Shown here: positions 61,732 to 64,000 of the stretch, piece after piece
How the letters are laid out: each line of letters starts with the position of its first letter
How positions within the stretch are numbered: position 1 is the first letter of the stretch
From: Hedera helix
Lineage: Eukaryota; Streptophyta; Magnoliopsida; Apiales; Araliaceae
Direction: 5' to 3'
NCBI GenBank assembly: GCA_947179155.2
Contig: OX359265.1
Location: 6,882,108 to 6,946,107 of the forward strand
DNA length: 64,000 nt
The notes under the pieces: generated by a model
What the model was told of the DNA's origin: nothing
What the model saw: the letters and a program-made list of their open reading frames with translations, nothing else
Databases searched by the model: none
Made by a program: the position numbers and the translations under genes

Positions 61732-62232
61732 TAGGCTTGGCAGCGGTGCGGATATGGTCCGGAATCTCTTTCTACACCCCTTCTGTCAATATATAGTCAT
61801 CCACTTATCCCATAAACCCGACCCGTTCCAAAAAAATAAATATCATATATCCGTTCCGCCCCGTTTCGTTTACCTGATTACTCTTATTTTTTTCAAAATA
61901 AAGTTTATCTAAATTTTGTTATATTACTTTGTACAATTATTTTTAATTCAAAATCAAACCATATGTAACATTTTTATTAGTAGCAAATATTATATTACAA
62001 ATATTATAAATTTATAATAAAATACCCTAAAATAAGTACATAATTATATATACAAATTGTTAATTTAAAAAAATTATATATACACATATAATCGGGTCAG
62101 GGCAGAGCGGGAGTGATAGGGTATATTCCATACCCGACCCAAACCCTATAAATATAGAGTTTAAAAAATTAGGTCCCATTAAGATCAGAATCGAGTGGGT
62201 CCCATCAGGTTCGAAGAAAATTGTCAGGCCTA
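61732..62232. mobile_element. Non-autonomous hAT element, 501 bp
   Basis: The ends TAGGCTTGGCAGCGG and (from the right) TAGGCCTGACAATTTTC are inverted. They are flanked by similar 8-mers AATACAGA and AATAGACA (6 of 8). The interior has 'ACCCGACCC' / 'GGGTCAGGG' motifs and no coding sequence. Confidence 0.6.
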
Positions 62233-62875
62233 AATAGACAAACCAGTCAAAACTAAACCGTTTTAAAATAGTTGCGTCATTTAATCAATTTTATTAACGA
62301 TAATATTATCATTTTATTATTTAAAATATCTGTCGTTGTAGATTACTAATTGCGACGTTCAATTGACCGTGACAACCAATAAAAGTGGCTTGCTGGTTTT
62401 CATCTTAATTTCATTTGCAACTTAACTAATAACTACCTGTCCATCAACGCTGGTAGTGGTTGGGTGAGGGAATTAATGCGGCGTACAATACAGATTTCAG
62501 ATAGACATATCAACTAATTTATTAGGATTATTTGATAAACAAAAGCTCACAAATAAATGGAGAGGCCAACTCTCCAGTCCTTTCCAAACTAATTGCTCCC
62601 CTTACCTTTATAATATTATTTATTTACTTTTCAGCATAATAAATTGTTCCTAGAAAAATTGAGAACTACAATAATACGTATCGCTACATTGACTAATATT
62701 GTATCTATTCTTGGAAGAAAGACGGGCATATATTTGTAGAATTAAATAAAATAAAATCCCGTTTTAAACTATAAGATCAAATTTAATGTTTTAAAATTAA
62801 AGTCAGTATGAGATATTTTTAAATGTAAATAGATCTAATTCATTTAAAATTATATCAATTCTGAATTTAAAATGA

Positions 62876-62933
62876 GAATTGATATTTTCACAAGATCAAA
62901 TGAGATTTACTTATAAAAATATCAATTTCCTTT
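62876..62933. repeat. Short copy of the palindromic MITE family
   Basis: GAGAATTGATATTTTCACAA followed within 40 bp by TATAAAAATATCAATTTCC. The centre is mostly lost. Confidence 0.5.
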
Positions 62934-63131
62934 AAAATTATTTCAAATTGGCTTTTAAAACAATTACGTATAGTATATACAAAGAAATCTTGTCCATACA
63001 ACGTTGTTAGATAGATTTAAACATCTATTTGAAGTAATTAGATAAAGAACCTGGCAAGTTAAACCAAAAGCAATTGTTCCGATAATGAAAGACTATGCAT
63101 TGACCAACAACCGTATCAGAGGGGAAAAAGA

Positions 63132-63390
63132 CTAAATAACAAACTGCTCCTATAGTATAGACCCGAATTCGATTTCCACTCCAAGGTTTATTATCAATTA
63201 AAAGCACCCCGAACTTTGAGTGCTTAAACAACTTGCATCCTCCATGTCCAAGCAATTTGCACCCTAAACTTTAGTGTGGAGGGTGCACATTGTTTTGATC
63301 CTGAAAGTTCAGGGTGCTTTTGATCGAAAATAAAATTAAGAACGGAAATCGATTTTAAGCCTAAACTATAGGATGCACTTTGTGATTTAG
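63132..63390. mobile_element. Fold-back MITE with about 110-bp arms
   Basis: The left arm (CTAAATAACAAACTGC..., AAAAGCACCCCGAACTTT..., GCATCCTCCA) matches the reverse complement of the right arm (CTAAATCACAAAGTGC..., AAAAGCACCCTGAACTTT..., GCACCCTCCA). The loop is short. About 260 bp. Superfamily unknown. Confidence 0.65.
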
Positions 63391-63531
63391 TACAGGAAAA
63401 TATCACAACTCAGTCTGCGCACATTCATCAATCCAGGTAGGCCATCTAGCTGTTTTACATCCCCATCCTCAGGTTACCGAAAAAGAAAACATCCCCAACC
63501 TCAAAGCTCAATGCATAAAGCCTAAAGCATT

Positions 63532-63760
63532 TTAAGAGGAATCCATATACACATTTCCAAACCACCACCCTGGCCAACCCCACCTCTGCAAGGTGGGAGC
63601 AGCCAGAGGTAGGGCTGGTAATTGAGGTTTCAACGATACTGCCCAGTGCAAGCAAAATGACAATGCCATGGTACCAGCGGCTACAAGGTTGGCCAAGGGA
63701 ACACAAAGCTCTGACACAGGGAAGACTACTAAGAACGATGCCCCTATATTTCAAGGACCT
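63532..63760 (-). other. Possible last exon of an unseen minus-strand gene, or chance ORF
   Basis: An open frame ends ...WFGNVYMDSS-stop and contains the hydrophobic stretch LANLVAAGTMALSFCLHWAV. It could follow an acceptor near 63760, with earlier exons beyond the window. A second overlapping minus-strand frame (63455-63769, 104 codons) competes. Neither is recognised. Confidence 0.2.
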
Positions 63761-63847
63761 TTGAAACAATACTGCAATACATCATTTTGCCAATAAGATT
63801 ACACCCATTCCACAACATTAAAAAGGATGGAAAAGGTTAAGTGAAAC

Positions 63848-64000
63848 TAGTCATGCACAACAAGTCGGCTTGGCTTTACCGTTGACCAGGCCGGATCTTT
63901 GACTTTCGGCCTACAGGCCAAGCCGAGCTTGGAGCTTGAAAAAGAAGTTTGCTGAGGTCTGCAGGCTAGGCCAGACCTTGGGTCAAGCCTAGCCGGTCCA
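63848..64000. mobile_element. Left end of a GGCC-rich hAT element, cut by the window edge
   Basis: Starts TAGTCATGCACAACAAGTCGG and then enters GTTGACCAGGCCGG and GGCCTACAGGCC repeats like those of the 4.9-kb hAT element and the fold-back copy at 28.7 kb. If it is hAT, the 8-bp duplication would be AGTGAAAC (63840-63847), to be found again at its right end. Confidence 0.65.

Larger units (their letters stand above)
61441..63847. other. Intergenic spacer with small transposons
   Basis: Holds a 501-bp hAT derivative (61732-62232), a short palindromic MITE piece (62876-62933) and a fold-back MITE (63132-63390). The rest is AT-rich. The stretch 63455-63770 carries overlapping minus-strand ORFs described separately. 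Confidence 0.5.

Noticed and set aside
1..64000. CRISPR arrays, operons, bacterial-type terminators, tRNA or rRNA genes
   Set aside because: None seen. Gene structure is eukaryotic; I found no tRNA-like A/B box pairs or rRNA segments by eye, though a covariance search was not possible.

Overview
The window is nuclear DNA from a flowering plant, very probably a eudicot. It is AT-rich, its genes are cut by many GT-AG introns, and it is dense in transposons (Stowaway-like and hAT-like MITEs, LTR elements, LINE debris). The protein set also fits: KDO-8-phosphate synthase, cyclin B3, a DCN1-like neddylation factor, a chloroplast-type DUF2358 protein and an N-myristoylated MGCVSSK protein. The species cannot be named from sequence alone.

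Layout, left to right. 1-2.14 kb: 3' end of a Ty3/gypsy (Tat/Retand-like) retrotransposon with a polypurine tract, an LTR and an antisense gene that appears to be spliced. 3.0-11.2 kb (+): KDSA, 13 coding exons, 290 aa, with MITEs in three introns. 13.27-18.19 kb: a complete hAT transposon with a perfect 8-bp target duplication, GGCC-rich subterminal arrays and a transposase frame broken by one stop codon. 18.2-22.9 kb: repeat-rich DNA with a LINE remnant and a solo LTR (2.16 kb, holding a perfect 38-bp palindrome) that landed inside an older MITE. 23.35-33.88 kb (+): cyclin B3, 22 coding exons in one continuous phase, with a 1.1-kb fold-back hAT derivative in intron 14. 35.6-37.4 kb: a TIR element with palindromic repeats and a possible captured exon. 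37.9-38.8 kb (-): DUF2358 protein. 41.7-42.3 kb: fragment of a Myb/SANT-like protein. 43-48.7 kb: no firm gene, only repeats, a weak promoter-like signal and unassigned ORFs. 48.83-59.03 kb (+): DCN1-like gene, 11 exons, one GC-AG intron. 60.5-61.4 kb (-): MGCVSSK protein resembling the N-terminal part of plant CC-type glutaredoxins but without the glutaredoxin domain. 61.7-64 kb: hAT derivative, fold-back MITE, and the left end of another GGCC-rich hAT element.

The genes do not form a pathway. KDSA makes the KDO precursor for rhamnogalacturonan II, cyclin B3 and the DCN1-like protein act in cell division and cullin activation, and DUF2358 is probably plastid-located. The most distinctive feature is a GGCC-rich hAT family in three structural forms (near-intact, fold-back, and truncated by the window edge), together with a small palindromic MITE family present about six times.
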